64,000 nt of DNA from Rhizopus sp. PT2906 (taxonomy: Eukaryota > Mucoromycota > Mucoromycetes > Mucorales > Rhizopodaceae): positions 54,731 through 118,730 of the forward strand of contig JAMYHX010000128.1 in assembly GCA_025529335.1 (NCBI GenBank), given 5' to 3'. Position numbers and translations under genes: made by a program. Each line of letters opens with the position of its first letter. Positions within the stretch are counted from its first letter, which is position 1. This document shows positions 1 to 11,450 of this stretch, in pieces. Below the pieces are notes generated by a model. It saw only the letters and a list, made by a program, of their open reading frames with translations, did not search any database and had not been told where the DNA came from.

Positions 1-2860
1 TCAACACAAAAAGATACCCATCGATCGTTTACGACGAACCATGTTACAGGCAGCCAGCTTTGCTGTTTTATTGCCCTCAGTACACCCTGATTTAATACGC
101 TATCTTGTTAGTATTCCCGTTCGTATATTCACGCCCGAGTCAATAGAAATTGGCATAGACGTATGGAGTTGGTTGTTGGTTGAACGTCCCGATATTGAAG
201 AATGCTTGATGATAGAGATTGCAAATATGTGGACATGGGCACAACGACACAGAAAGGGTTTATTTTGTCCAATGCTTAATGCCAAGCATCCGTTTATGGG
301 TACAATGACATATGCTCCCTCTGACAAGTCCATCATTGACAAGAACAACCGTGCTGTGACCCTCTTGTTTGCTCCACATGTCGCTTGGATCAAATTTTTA
401 ACAGGCAGATTCTACGCTCTCCGCCACCGTAGTAAACAGTTGACGCGAATCTTTATCTCTCTCTTGAGTGATACCTTCCGCAACTCTCATTTGATGAGCA
501 CGCATCCATTTGCTCGTCAACCCCGATTTCGACTGCTGTATCTTGGAATCAAAGTGTTGCAATCGACTCAGATGGAAGCACTCTCAGAATGTCAGTTTAG
601 AGATCTTGTCTACAATTCTGCGTTCGATTGGTTCTCATCGCCGCCAAAATGGCATTATGGATCGCGCAAGAGTTTTGCACTAGCAGAGCATAAGGCACTA
701 ACGGACTTTTATCATATACTGACAAACGACACACCACGTCTAGTGGATTTGCTCACATCTGTTACGTCTTCTCCAAATAACAAGGGTACCAAGACGCCCG
801 AGTATTACACTCTTTTTAAGAATAAGACTAAAGAAGATATCCTTCGTGAACATAAACTGGCAAAGCGTTTATTACTGCTGCTTATGGACAGCGAGCTATC
901 ACGCCTCTCAGTTTGGTGTAATCCCTTGAATACAGTCGGGCCTGGTTATATTGCAAATTATTCTGGCAACATCGAAAAGTCAATTACGACAGATGAAGGA
1001 TGGAAGGATATAGTGAGATTTGCCTGGCAAATATCGCCCAAGGTAGCTGTCCAAATGGCAGCACGTTTTGCACAACCTGTTGTTCAAAGAGAACTACACA
1101 TCTTGATCGCGAACAATACAATGGACGTCATTGATGTACCTGAGGCACTCGAAATCTTGCTAGGCGAGAAAGTACACGCTAATTCTAAGCTTGACTTAAG
1201 ATATTTGAAATACTGGACCGCCGTTCCTGCTATTACTGCTACTACTTACTTTATGCCTGCTTTTGGAAATCATCCTTTCCTACTACAGTATGCTATGCGA
1301 ACACTTGAATACTATCCTGTAGATACTGTCTTTTTCTATGTACCACAAATAGTCCAAGCTTTAAGATATGATGAATATGGCTACGTTGAACGGTATATCA
1401 TGGAAGCCGGACAAGTCTCTCAACTGTTTGCTCATCAAATCATTTGGAACATGAGTGCCAACTTTTACGTGGATGCTGACAAGGATTGTACAAAGGTAAG
1501 CTTTATTCTAAACATATAGGCATGTACTAATTGATTTTTTTTTCTCTAACAAAGCCTGATACTTTAAAACCAACACTCGAAAGGATTATCAGCAACTTGG
1601 TAGCTTCTTTTACTGGAGCAGATAGAGAATTTTATGAACGAGAATTCAAATTTTTCAAAGAGATTACTGCTATATCTGGCTACCTGAAAGAATACATCAA
1701 ATACGGTCAAAACGAAAAGAAGCCTATGCAAAAGGTATTTATAAGATTCTATACAAGTCCTTTGATTAACAAAGAATTGTTTAGAAACGCCTGGATGAAG
1801 AGTTGGCCAAGATCAAGGTTGATGTCGGCGTTTATCTTCCCAGTAATCCTGATGGTCATGTTGTAGACATTAATCGTACATCGGGTAAACCTCTTCAAAG
1901 CCATGCAAAGGCACCCTTTATGGCAACCTTCAAAATTGAAAAAGAAAAAACTGGAAAGGACGGCTTGGATGAAAACATATTTAAAAATGACAATGAATAC
2001 AATGATGAAGAGAACACGACAATCACACTTTGGCAAAGTGCTATTTTCAAAGTAGGCGATGACTGCCGACAGGACGTCTTGGCGTTACAGTTGATTGCTG
2101 TTTTCAAAAACATCTTTACGAGCGTTGGATTAGATCTTTATGTGTTTCCTTATCGTGTGGTCGCTACGGCTCCAGGACGTGGTGTTATTGATGTCATTCC
2201 AAGATCAATCTCTCGTGATCAACTTGGCCGTGAAAAGGTGAATAGCATGTATGACTACTTTGTAGCCAAGTACGGTGGTCCTAGTACAATTGCATTTCAA
2301 AGGGCACGTACAAACTTTGTTCAGAGTGCAGCAGCTTATTCGCTTATCTCGTATTTGCTCCAAATCAAGGATCGCCACAACGGTAACATCATGTTGGATG
2401 ATGATGGTCATTTGGTACATATCGACTTTGGCTTTATCTTTGATATTGCGCCAGGTGGAATCACGTTTGAGAGCTCACCATTCAAGCTGACAACTGAAAT
2501 GGTCCAACTGATGGGCGGAAGTTCAGAACAGCAGGCATTCAAACACTTTTCAGAACTTGTTATCAAGGGTTATCTAGCATGTCGACCATATGCCGAGCAA
2601 ATCATGCATCTTGTTACTCTCATGCTTCAATCGGGGTTACCTTGTTTCAAAGGTGATACTATTAAACGAATGCGTTATAGGTTCCAAACAGACAAATCGG
2701 ATAGAGCTGCTGCAGATTTTATGATACAGAGAATAAAGGATTCTTTTGAAAATCAAAGGACAGTCTTGTATGACTACTTTCAAAAGATCACAAATGGTAA
2801 GCACTATAACACATACTTGTTTCTCCGTATTAAGATTAAAACATAGGTATTCCTTATTAA
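1..2860 (+). CDS. STT4: Phosphatidylinositol 4-kinase III alpha (STT4/PI4KA), 3' part
   Basis: This kinase phosphorylates phosphatidylinositol to PI4P at the plasma membrane. The gene enters from the left edge: the reading frame is open from base 2, so the ATG at 41 is internal. Exons are <2-1495, 1555-1734, 1785-2796 and 2847-2860, all in frame, giving 899 residues in the window. The order seen is the helical/PIK region, then the lipid kinase domain with the catalytic loop KDRHNGN (about 2367-2390) and the activation start HIDFGF (about 2415-2432). The last exon codes only the end of the C-terminal NGIPY, a tail shared by STT4/PI4KA proteins and expected for the membrane-facing helix. The wording of the C-terminal 300 residues is clearly STT4-type rather than PIK1-type. 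Introns are 59, 50 and 50 nt. The convergent neighbour ends 73 bases downstream. Identity is confident; only the 5' extent is unknown. Confidence 0.95.
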
Positions 2861-2932
2861 ACACTCACTTTTATCTACGCATTCGATTGTTTTCAATAAA
2901 AGAGTCTTGCATTTATTCATTAAATAAACTAG

Positions 2933-4466
2933 TTAATTTACAAAATCTTCATAATCATCCATGACATTCATTGATTCAATGTTTATATCTTGTGTATACA
3001 CTTGTGCGTCCAGCTGCGATTCAGGTTTATAAAGACAAGAGTATTCGGGCAAATGATCAGGCATCACACCAGGTGTATATGAATAGTTGTAAGTCTGTTC
3101 ATGAAGTTCCCAAATACCACGACGCAACAAAGGCGCGTCATTCAAGGGTTCATTGAATTCACTGTTTTTGTCTGCAGCTGCTGGATCACTTAGAGGCTGT
3201 GAGTCCAAAGTGGTCACTTCAACGTATATTGTGTAGCTACGCATATCATTGACAATACAACGCATCCATCCACGTATATTTTGACCGGCATTCACAGCCA
3301 ATGGTTCCTTGAATAAAAAGCGGACTTGTTGCCAATGTGTTCGTTCAGCTGCAGGGCCTGTTGACATTTCAACGGTGGTGCCAGAGTCGGTATCTTCTGG
3401 CTGGTCATAGGGTGGTGGGGCAAACACAAGGTCGAACCACCCGGCAATACCATGCATCAATCCAGTGTATTGTGCTCGCCAGGTAAATGGCATGGTGATG
3501 TCCTGCAGTTCCTTGAGTGTGACAGTAGAGAAGTCGACTGGGAAGGTATCAAAGATAGTAGGAGTAGTGATTAAACTGCGAGGGTCAAAGTGACCAACGA
3601 CAGGCATCCCAAACATTTCATCACGAGCATCTTTGTATAGTGCACTTAGATCGATTCCATAAAATGACTGCTGCTCCCTGAAAAGGAACGGTGTGATTAA
3701 TACAATAATTTCAGTCACTCCTTCAATGATGATGTATACCAGAAACGAGCCTTTCCCATTGTTTCACTCCACAAGACTGCATCAGTAAATGGTGCAAGGA
3801 ATATATTACCCTTTGAAGGAAGTAATGCACCTCCTGGTTTGAGATAATGGTCTCTTGCGTAAATATAACTTTCCAGCTGAAATACAATAATGAATAATTA
3901 ATCGGCATACAAGTTTAATAATTTACCATTCTTTCGTGGAATAAGAGAACACCGATAGGTTCAGAAATGATCGTATCAACCTTGGGGATAGGCAAATCAG
4001 GAGTTTCTATCTTGGCTACATCAAAAAGCAGATTAATGCATAAAAATCAAACGTGTCACATAATATTTACCATTCACAACTTCAACTTTATCCTTCAAGA
4101 ACTCATTTTTGCCTTCCTCTGAAGCAGCAGAAACGAGTTTTTTCATTTTACTGGCCATAGCTGAAGCCTCAACAGCATACACTTTCTCTGCTCCAGCTTG
4201 TACAGCAAAATAAGACAATATACCCGAACCAGCTCCAACGTCCAACACTTTCTTATCCTTGAAACATTTAGGTCCGTTCAATAAGATGGCTGAACGATAA
4301 GTTGAGGTACGAACGGTATCTTGAAGCATGTTTTGCTGTAGTGAGACGCGATGAGTGCCTTGTCCAAAAAAAAAAAAGATTATAAATGTACCTGATGCTG
4401 AAGCATAGCATAATAGCTAAAATACTGGGGATCTCTATGCTCTACTCCTGGGACTTCAGAACTCAT
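2933..4466 (-). CDS. CARM1/PRMT4-type protein arginine methyltransferase
   Basis: Type I arginine methyltransferase using S-adenosylmethionine; CARM1 relatives methylate transcription and splicing proteins. Five exons (4466-4392, 4335-4071, 4015-3927, 3876-3740, 3677-2933) join in frame to 436 residues. Visible marks are SAM-binding motif I VLDVGAGSG (about residues 55-63), the double-E loop SEPIGVLLFHERM (131-143) with both glutamates, and the THW loop (302-304). The segment SFYGIDLSALYKDA matches CARM1 (SFHGVDLSAL) rather than PRMT1, and the N-terminus YFSYYAMLQHQQNMLQD matches CARM1's start of the catalytic core. CARM1's N-terminal EVH1-like domain is absent: only about 15 residues precede the core. 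The start is the only ATG in frame before the first donor. The 4390-4336 intron has a long T-run before the acceptor. Assignment as PRMT4 rather than another type I enzyme is an inference from these blocks. Confidence 0.9.
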
Positions 4467-4646
4467 GTTGGGCCAAACCAAGTTTGATGAACAAGGAAAA
4501 AAAAAAAAGCGTAAAAAAAAGTTTGTCACAAACATGCATCATATAAGCGGAAGTGATTTCTTACGGCGACTGTCAAAAATTTTATGCGATCAAACACACA
4601 ATTTTAATAACAAACAAATAAACAAATAAAATAAAATGTAAAGTAG

Positions 4647-7021
4647 CTAAACTTTACCAGTAATAAAGGGGTGAGACAGAGCTTCTTTTGGTGTCAATCG
4701 TTTATCTGGGCTTAATGCTAAGCATTTATCAAGCAGGTCAATAAACGCTTGAACAAGCCTATTTTCCTCATCTGAATTGGTTGTAGAAGCAGCCATGATG
4801 CGTGATTTAAGATCTCTGGTCGGTTTAATAAACGTCATCTTCTTTACCATTTCATTTTTGCTGACTTTGTCTACCTCATGCGACAAAAAACTGTAGTCTT
4901 CATCAAAGTGATTGGACGCGAATTGTGCCTTTCGCAGTAATTTGTTAGGAAAACGTCCTTTAAGCTCCATAATATGCTTCAACATTTGGTTGTTGTTTCT
5001 TCCAGGAAACAAGATTTTCCCAGTAAATAGTTCATAAAGTGTGCATCCAACAGACCAAACGTCTATCCCATAATCATAGGTCAATCCGAGCATAATTTCA
5101 GGAGCTCGATAGAAGCGAGATACCAGATAGGGAGTTATACCATTATCAGTTACATCTGAAGCAGAGCCTAGATCACACAATTTGAGTGTGTTTCTTGATT
5201 CAGACACCAGAATGTTATCAGGTTTAATATCTGCATGAATAATGCGACATTTTTGTAAAAGCGATAGACTTAGGAATAACTGTTGCGCATAGACACGTAC
5301 AGCTTTGATGTTGATACCTACGTTCTTGCCGTATTTTTTAAGTACATCACGCAAGTTCATACTATAAAAAAAAGGGGTTAGCAGTGTGACATACAAAATG
5401 AGCTGAAAGCTTTACCTTAACGTCTCAAAGACTAAGCATAGATGGTTTCTGTGTTCAAAATGTCTTTTCAGACGGATAACATGCTTTTTGTTATCTGGAT
5501 CAGCTTCCATGAGCTTTTTAAGAAAGGTTACTTCTTTTTGTCCCGATTTATACATTGTTTCATTACTGCGAATCAACTTAATGGCTACTTCCTCATTTGT
5601 CTTTTCGTCTTTTGCGCGAACGACTGAACTGTATACACCGCGTCCCAAATTAGTCAAGACTCTGTATCTTCCATCCAACACTTCTCCTATTCGTGTGGCT
5701 AAATAGAATATAAGTTAAGGTTCAATTCCTAAATAGATTACTTACAATAATATCCTTCAGCGTCATCCCAATTATCAGTCAAGCTTGGATTAGCTGCTGC
5801 TGCCACGTTTGATAACAACGCGTTCTGTCCTGTTTTAATATGAGTAGTAGCAGTAAACATATCTAAGTTATCAGAAAACATGTCAATTTCGGTCATTTGA
5901 TTATTAACAGATGGTTTCTCTAACTTTTCTGTGTAGTCCGAAGCAAGCATATCTGCCTGACTGTCAACTCCTTCGGTTATTTTTTCCTGATGATCTTTCA
6001 TTTTTAAGAGATCAGCTTCCGAAGATGTATGATGTAGATCACGGATATGATCCATAGAGGGATCATAATCAGCTGCAGACATATCATTGGGTGACTCTGT
6101 ATTGTCCACAGTCTGTTCGTCAGGTTTAGTCTCGACAAGTGTAGTGGTTGTATGATTGTCATCAGGTTTAGCTTCGACAGTAGTAGTGGTAGTGATACCA
6201 ACATCAGATACGTTATTTACATTGTTATCTGGTGTAGCAGGTTGTATAGGGGAAGATGTGCTTGCTTCTAAAGGAGGAAATGTTATTTATCGGACAATAA
6301 AGAGGGAGTGATAAGAGTAAACATACCTGGAGTAGAAGTTTCTTTGTATTTATTCAAGATGGCTAGTCTTCGCTTTCTTCTTTCTTCAATCAATCTGTCT
6401 TCTTCCTTTTGCTTTTCTTCTTCATCTTTAATTTCAATATTTGGAGGGATTCCTTCTTCTTCCTTTTCTTCATTTCTAATAATACATTGTTAGTTTGATC
6501 TGCTATAATAATTAAAGGGAAAAGAACACTTGCTTTTTCAGTGATTCTGTAGTAGTTTGGTCCTTTTTAACATCCTTCTTTTGTATTTCTTCTTTGAGTT
6601 GTTGAGCTCTGCTTTCTTTTCTATACTCTTCTCTACGTTTAGGCTCAGGACTATGGTCATGTCTACGCCTATCTTCTCTATGATGATCGTCTCTTCTTTT
6701 CTCGTCTCTACCACGATTTTCATATCTGCTTCGCTCATATCTGTATCTATCTTCTCTACTTGCATGTCTTGAAGGGGACCGACGTGAGTATTTACTTTCA
6801 TAGTCTCGTGAATGTCTCCTCCTAGGAGAAGGAGATCGACTATGATGCCGCTTAGGACTGTGTCTTCTTGCTAATCTTTCATATTCGGCAAATGGATCCT
6901 CTCCACGACTCTTTTTGTAGTGTCTTTCGTAATGAGCATCATTAGAGCGCTTTCTATTGGATGCTTCCAAATATGCGTTAATTTCGCCTTCTTCAACATC
7001 AGTGTGTTCTGCTGGGGCCAT
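4647..7021 (-). CDS. PRP4: PRP4 family splicing kinase (PRPF4B/Prp4 homologue)
   Basis: Dual-specificity-like Ser/Thr kinase that phosphorylates tri-snRNP proteins and promotes spliceosomal B-complex assembly in the nucleus. Five exons (7021-6528, 6475-6327, 6267-5746, 5698-5416, 5361-4647) give 720 residues. The N-terminal 165 residues are rich in R, S, H and D (an RS-like arm), followed by a charged stretch ending IEERRKRRLAILNKYK and an acidic/Thr-rich linker. The kinase core runs from about 398 to 716: glycine loop LGRGVYSSV (406-414), VAIK lysine 429, HADIKPDN (525-532), and DLG in place of DFG (546-548). The linker-kinase joint NPSLTDNWDDAEGYY is diagnostic of PRPF4B, as is PYLVSRFYRAPEIMLG. 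The first donor has two overlapping GTs (6529 and 6527); only the second keeps the frame. Confidence 0.95.
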
Positions 7022-7162
7022 TACGTATATTTCTATTAAGTAAAATTGGAAAGAAAAAAATAAAATTTACAAGTGCAGCCATTTGTAGCATTTTGAACCT
7101 CCGCGACAATTTAAGTGTTGTTGACAATAATACCCACAAAAATTCAGTCATCACAAAATGAA
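7022..7162. other. 5' flank of the PRP4 kinase gene
   Basis: Short AT-rich spacer upstream of the minus-strand kinase gene. I see no gene and no clear TATA element in it. Confidence 0.5.
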
Positions 7163-8490
7163 CAGGCCAATGCTACGGGCGCTTCTCCTAGGCACTACCT
7201 ATATTATCACTGTATAACTTCACACTACTAAATTCTCTGCCTAGCCTAAGACTGACCAGTGAAATATCCATTCATGCAACTACACGTGATGGATCTTGAT
7301 TCTTTGTTGATCGACTGACAACATAAAAGTAGAATAAATAATAAATAACAACAATTCTTTTTTATCTCTTTTTCTTCCTGAAAAGTAATAAACAAATATG
7401 GGTCCTTTATAAGTAATGCTTAGTTTGACGTTGTACATTCAAAAGATCTGTTGGGCGATATCATAGGTAGTGGGTAGAGATAGCACACGTAGTATTCGCC
7501 CAACTTCTGGTGTATTTTCTGGTGCATGTGGTGTTTCCTCTTGGCTAGTTACAAAAAGACGCACAGCAAAAGAAAATCAAATAGTTAATATTGGTACTAA
7601 TAATGGTATTGCTGTCAATAACGGAAGCATAGTTATTAACAATAACTATGAAATTCTTGATAGAATGAAGCAAAAGGTAAAAGCTAGAAAACAATGTAGT
7701 TTGTTCCCTATAAAAAGCCTTTTATGAAACATAGGTTGACCATACAGATGAATCAACATCTTGGGATATTGAAAGTTTAGAAGATTTACTTGATGCCTGG
7801 CATCAATATTTGAATGAATCAAGTAATAAGCATGAGTACTGCCTTGAAAAGCACCATGTTATTGAGTGTGGCTACTCGATTAAACGTAATCCAACCATTC
7901 CTGAAGAGGTTTATAACCAAGTTGGTTTATCAAAAGAGTGCACCATTGAAAACCCTTTGATCTCTTGTATCAAGTTCTCAAGCAAGGTGTTGGATTACAT
8001 GAAGGCTAAAAGCTGGAAAGGAGTCGAAGCTGCTGTAATTGGTTCCCAGGATGAAAAATTAGAGCTTGTAAAAGATGGCCAACACTACATGCACCAGAAA
8101 ATGCACCAGAAAATAGGCTAATACTACGTGCGCTCCCTTAGGGCGTGCTACCTACGCTGTCACTTTACAATTTCACATTACCAATGCCTCTGCCTAATCT
8201 AAGGGCTGTCCAGTTCACTCTCTCGTATAAAATACGATGTCATTATAATTACATGTGTTCCTGCATCTTTGTTGATCAACTGAGAATATAAAACTAGAAT
8301 AAATAACATTTCTTTTTTATTTCTTTCTTCCTGAAAAGAAACAAAACAAGGTCTTTTATAAACTCATGTTTAGCTTGACGCTACACATTGAAAAGTTTTG
8401 TTGGGTGATATCATAGGTAACGAGTAGAGGTAGTACCCGTAGTATTGGTCTAATTTTTGGTGCAGTTTTTTATGCATGTAGTGTTTCCCT
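7163..8490 (+). repeat. Diverged tandem duplication of about 370 bp
   Basis: The segments at about 7163-7535 and 8108-8485 align along their whole length at an offset of 945-951 bases, with many substitutions (roughly three quarters identical by eye). Shared landmarks in order are the CTCTGCCTA block, TTTGTTGATC, a run of T ending CTTCCTGAAAAG, the ATG-led TTTAGCTTGACG block, TTGGG.GATATCATAGGTA, and the start of an open frame reading STRSI. The repeat covers an apparent promoter, leader and first coding block, so it looks like an old tandem gene duplication rather than a transposon. Confidence 0.75.
7467..8121 (+). pseudogene. Copy 1 of an unrecognised duplicated gene (probably decayed)
   Basis: An open frame from about 7467 to 7676 can be spliced with a 58-nt intron (7677-7734, GT..AG) to 7735-8121, giving about 199 codons ending in TAA. 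It has no ATG of its own. The first in-frame codons follow CATAG, which could be a 3' splice site, and the nearest upstream ATG (about 7417) runs into that TAG. The product includes an Asn/Ile-rich stretch (NIGTNNGIAVNNGSIVINNN), then a charged segment containing KHHVIECGYSIKRNP. I recognise no domain. The second copy lies directly downstream in the same orientation. It may be an intact gene with a missing upstream exon, but a lost start and a short repetitive C-terminus (MHQKMHQK) favour decay. Confidence 0.45.
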
Positions 8491-9245
8491 AAAAGAACAA
8501 GTAGATTTTGTTGAAGAATACTTCCGTTTCTGCTTATTGTTATTCAAAAAAAAAATCTTTACAAGCGTCTTAATATTAGTGAATCAAACTTCAGTAGACT
8601 TTTATTTTGGCCGGCAGTTGTAGTTTCAATTGAATCATCTGAACAGCTTGAATTTTTACCTGGAGAATACCTTTTGAAGTCTTCTCAAGAAAAATACAAC
8701 GCAGATGGTTGCATCATTGATGATGAAGGCAATGAGGTGTTCGTGCTTGAAACATCCAGAAAGTTGATGTTGAATGAAAAGTGGGAGTATGGTTACGATC
8801 ATGTCAAGTGTACGTTTGGTGCATTGTCAATTTTTAATGCAGCTTTTAAAAAATACTTTTTTGCTACCGAAGAAACAGCAATGAAACTACAAATCTCTTA
8901 TTTACATGCAATGGGCAAATAACTTTATTTATTATTTGATCCTAATAACTAACCACGTCTAACTACTATTAATAGAGGATTCACTTCATTTATGGGTGTT
9001 GGAACTTTATTTCAATAAGCTGTATATCTCCAACAAGGCATTCAAGTGTAAGATACCAGAAAATATGAAAGATATCAAGAATGTTCTTGCCTTGGGCAAT
9101 TTACTTTGGTGTTTAAAGGTATGCCTAACTAGTATTAATATAAGTACACCAAAATTCAAAAAATTAATTTTTTGATAAAGAAAAATAGATGAAGCTAGAA
9201 CGTAGTCATAACATCTTGAAGGTTATGAGGAAGAACATGATAGTT
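8417..9245 (+). pseudogene. Copy 2 of the duplicated gene, frameshifted and missing a splice donor
   Basis: The frame opens after the same CATAG as copy 1 (VTSRGSTRSI against VVGRDSTRSI), then breaks at a run of A near 8546-8555, where a one-base shift is needed to continue into the open frame at about 8558-8922. That frame contains NADGCIIDDEGNEVFVLET and ends with an abrupt TAA just after LHAMGK. A further open block (about 8976-9118, DSLHLWVLELYFNKLY) lies after an acceptor-like TAATAG and is followed by an intron-like 9119-9189 and a short block starting MKLERSHNILK. The missing donor at 8920 (AATAAC where a GTAAC would serve) suggests a mutated splice site. The ADG..D..E.VLET..K spacing faintly recalls PD-(D/E)XK nucleases, but that is speculation. 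Confidence 0.5.
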
Positions 9246-9751
9246 ATGAAATACAAAGAATGCTTGAAGGTAGTAGTAGCTCGTGCCTTTCGCTGATCGA
9301 AATAGCAAGCACCGAAACAGAAGCCTGTAAAGGGTGAAGGCTATGGTATCTTGTTACCAGAAGAAAAAGATGAAAATGATTGCTCTGTGCGGTTCACTGG
9401 CATTAGTAAATAAATAAAAAAGAAGGAGAAAAAATGAATGCATTATAATGGGTTTTGAGATAGCTAGTCTAGCAACTTTGACCTGAGAAAAAAAAAAAAG
9501 GCAGTTTATTATGTACCAAATAGGCCATTTCATGGAGCATGGTACAGACAATAGGCCAACAGTAGGGCGTTACTGACTCTTTTGAGATGTTTATCTATAA
9601 AAAAATTCTATTTTCAAACGCAGCTCACTGTATGATCTTTGCACTTTCTTACCTGCACGCGCTGTTCATGGTATGATCTTTTGGGATTATGAGTCTTAAT
9701 TTCTATCAGCTTTATTAAATTTTATAATATGATAAACACACAAAATCAAAC
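9246..9751. other. Intergenic, no supported gene
   Basis: AT-rich stretch between the decayed gene and the transposase remnant. A 65-codon open frame on the minus strand (9354-9551) lacks any recognisable feature. No repeat or RNA gene is visible. Confidence 0.4.
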
Positions 9752-10060
9752 AAAGTGCTTTTAATTCTGTGAATACTTGTGTTAAATACTCCATCACGTG
9801 GTTCAATACAACTGAAGGGTTCGAATCAATACACCCAAAAATAACTTTTTTGCACTCTTCATTGAAAATGCGTGGACGATCGGTCTTTCTCCGTTTCTCA
9901 GCGATACTATTAGGACCTCTCTCTCACACAGTTTAGCCTATTTTTGTGTTGTACGAACGTGAATCTCAAGCCGTTTTGTAGCAGCCGCCACACTCGGACA
10001 CCTCTCAAACAAAAGTTTGAAAAACCTCATTTTGTCCTGATCAAGATAGAAAGCATTCTT
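9752..10060 (-). mobile_element. Tc1/mariner-like transposase N-terminal remnant
   Basis: Reading the minus strand from 10054 gives DQDKMRFFKLLFERCPSVA, then a helix-turn-helix-like stretch ending EIHVRTTQK, an in-frame TAG where Trp is expected, a one-base frameshift near 9925, and then IAEKRRKTDRPRIFNEECKK followed by GCIDSNPSVVLNHVMEYL. The order HTH, basic linker and NEE..K..I...CIDSNPS..L..V is that of the DNA-binding half of fungal Tc1-like transposases. Everything after this, including the DDE catalytic part and the terminal repeats, is missing. One stop plus one frameshift make it a dead fragment. Confidence 0.7.
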
Positions 10061-10544
10061 CCACCAAAGGTGGATATATCTTCTAGAAAGGATGTATGTA
10101 ATTGATTAGTTATAATCTACAATAAAAAAAAATTTGACATAGAGTGATACTTTAGAAACTCCCCTTGCTTAGGAGGAGAGAACAACAGAGGATACAGTAA
10201 CATAGAGCATAAAAACAACAGGTTAGGCTTTCAAGTCATTTCAATGTATAAACAGTGATATGTTACTAATTCCTTGAGCACAGGAAATAATCATAGAAAA
10301 ATAATAATACTACCATCATCATGATTAAGGATACTAAAAAGGTTAAGCCATTGTTACCATTATGTATAGCCAACAGGCTAATCAAGCGGTAAGCTTCTTT
10401 CAAAAGGTATCAGAGCATTGACCAATCAGAGAGGTAAATAACTAAACATATTTCGACGATAAAGAGGATATCCAGCAATGTTCGCAAGATTCTAAAAATG
10501 ATGGATATCAACTTTATTTTATTCTACACAAATATGTAAATGTA
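10061..10544. other. Intergenic, nothing recognised
   Basis: No coding frame, RNA gene or repeat array can be supported here. It separates the transposase remnant from the 3' end of the minus-strand orphan gene. Confidence 0.4.
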
Positions 10545-11450
10545 TTATAAAACACTCCAATCAATAGAAGCCTTGTCCGAAAGCCCCAAATAAAACTCGA
10601 CGTGAGTTTTATCTGGGTTAGGAATGACGCTTCGAATAGGCTGGCTTAAAGGAAAAAACTTTTTCTTTTCAATATCTGTGATAACAATACGTTTCCCTGG
10701 TGGCGGTGGAGTAGACAAATCAATTTCTGATAAAAGATCACGAAAGGTGTACGTGTCGGTAATAGCCAAATTACGAATATAATAAATAGAATCATTGGTT
10801 ATGCTTTTGAGTGAGACTGTTTCAATTTGTTGTTGCTGTTGTTGCTGTTGTTGCTGTTGATGATGTTGATGATGTTGATGATGAATGAAAGATAGTTGAT
10901 GCTGTAGATTGTAAGTCAATGAATTCAATGCGGTGTTTCTTAATGGAGGAAGCAGCTGTGAAGAAAAGCTGCAGGATGGGGGTTGACGAGGGTCAGAGAT
11001 ATATGTCATGTTATTAAGTACAGGAGTAGACGTGCTCGAGCTAGGTTCTATGCCTCTTTTTCTTTTCATGGATGTTGAGGCTGTTGGGCACTCAGGGGGT
11101 GATGGCTGAGCTAAATAAGGAAGATCACGTACTTTGGCTGCAAGTCCAAATAATCTTGGATGATCTTCCGAGGTTCCACTAGAATCAGCAGGTGACGGTG
11201 GAGCTTGATTGCTACGCTGGTGCTTCTTTTTGGCTCTGTATAAAGTGCTTGAATGTGCCTTACAGAGTGACACTTCAGTCATTTCATTCAAGCCAATGAC
11301 TTTATTCTCTTTATCTCTGTAAATCTGATGTATATTCTCATTCAGCCACTTGATTGTGAACTCATAGTCATTTCTATCTAATTTATTCAATTTTTTTGCC
11401 CTTGAGTCAAGTCCATTCTGGGGCAAATTCTTTCCTCGTCGAGGTTGCAT
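10545..11450 (-). CDS. Orphan poly-Gln protein, 301 residues
   Basis: A single uninterrupted frame with an ATG start and 301 codons. The N-terminus is basic (MQPRRGKNLPQNGLDSRAKK). The middle has Pro/Ser-rich disorder with a KRKR patch (about residues 129-132) that could act as a nuclear signal, then a His/Gln tract (HHQHHQHHQ plus ten Gln, about 191-210) encoded by CAA/CAG/CAT repeats. The C-terminal 90 residues look folded: ITDTYTFRDLLSEIDLSTP, then GKRIVITDIEKKKFFPLSQP. I do not know this family. Poly-Q plus basic patches suggest a nuclear regulator, which is inference only. It has no intron, unlike most neighbours. The next gene downstream on the other strand starts 2 kb away. Confidence 0.7.
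   Translation of the reverse strand: MQPRRGKNLPQNGLDSRAKKLNKLDRNDYEFTIKWLNENIHQIYRDKENKVIGLNEMTEVSLCKAHSSTLYRAKKKHQRSNQAPPSPADSSGTSEDHPRLFGLAAKVRDLPYLAQPSPPECPTASTSMKRKRGIEPSSSTSTPVLNNMTYISDPRQPPSCSFSSQLLPPLRNTALNSLTYNLQHQLSFIHHQHHQHHQQQQQQQQQQQIETVSLKSITNDSIYYIRNLAITDTYTFRDLLSEIDLSTPPPPGKRIVITDIEKKKFFPLSQPIRSVIPNPDKTHVEFYLGLSDKASIDWSVL

Noticed and set aside
9810..9830. GGTTCGAATC resembling a tRNA T-loop
   Set aside because: No acceptor stem, D arm or anticodon arm can be folded around it; it lies inside the transposase remnant.
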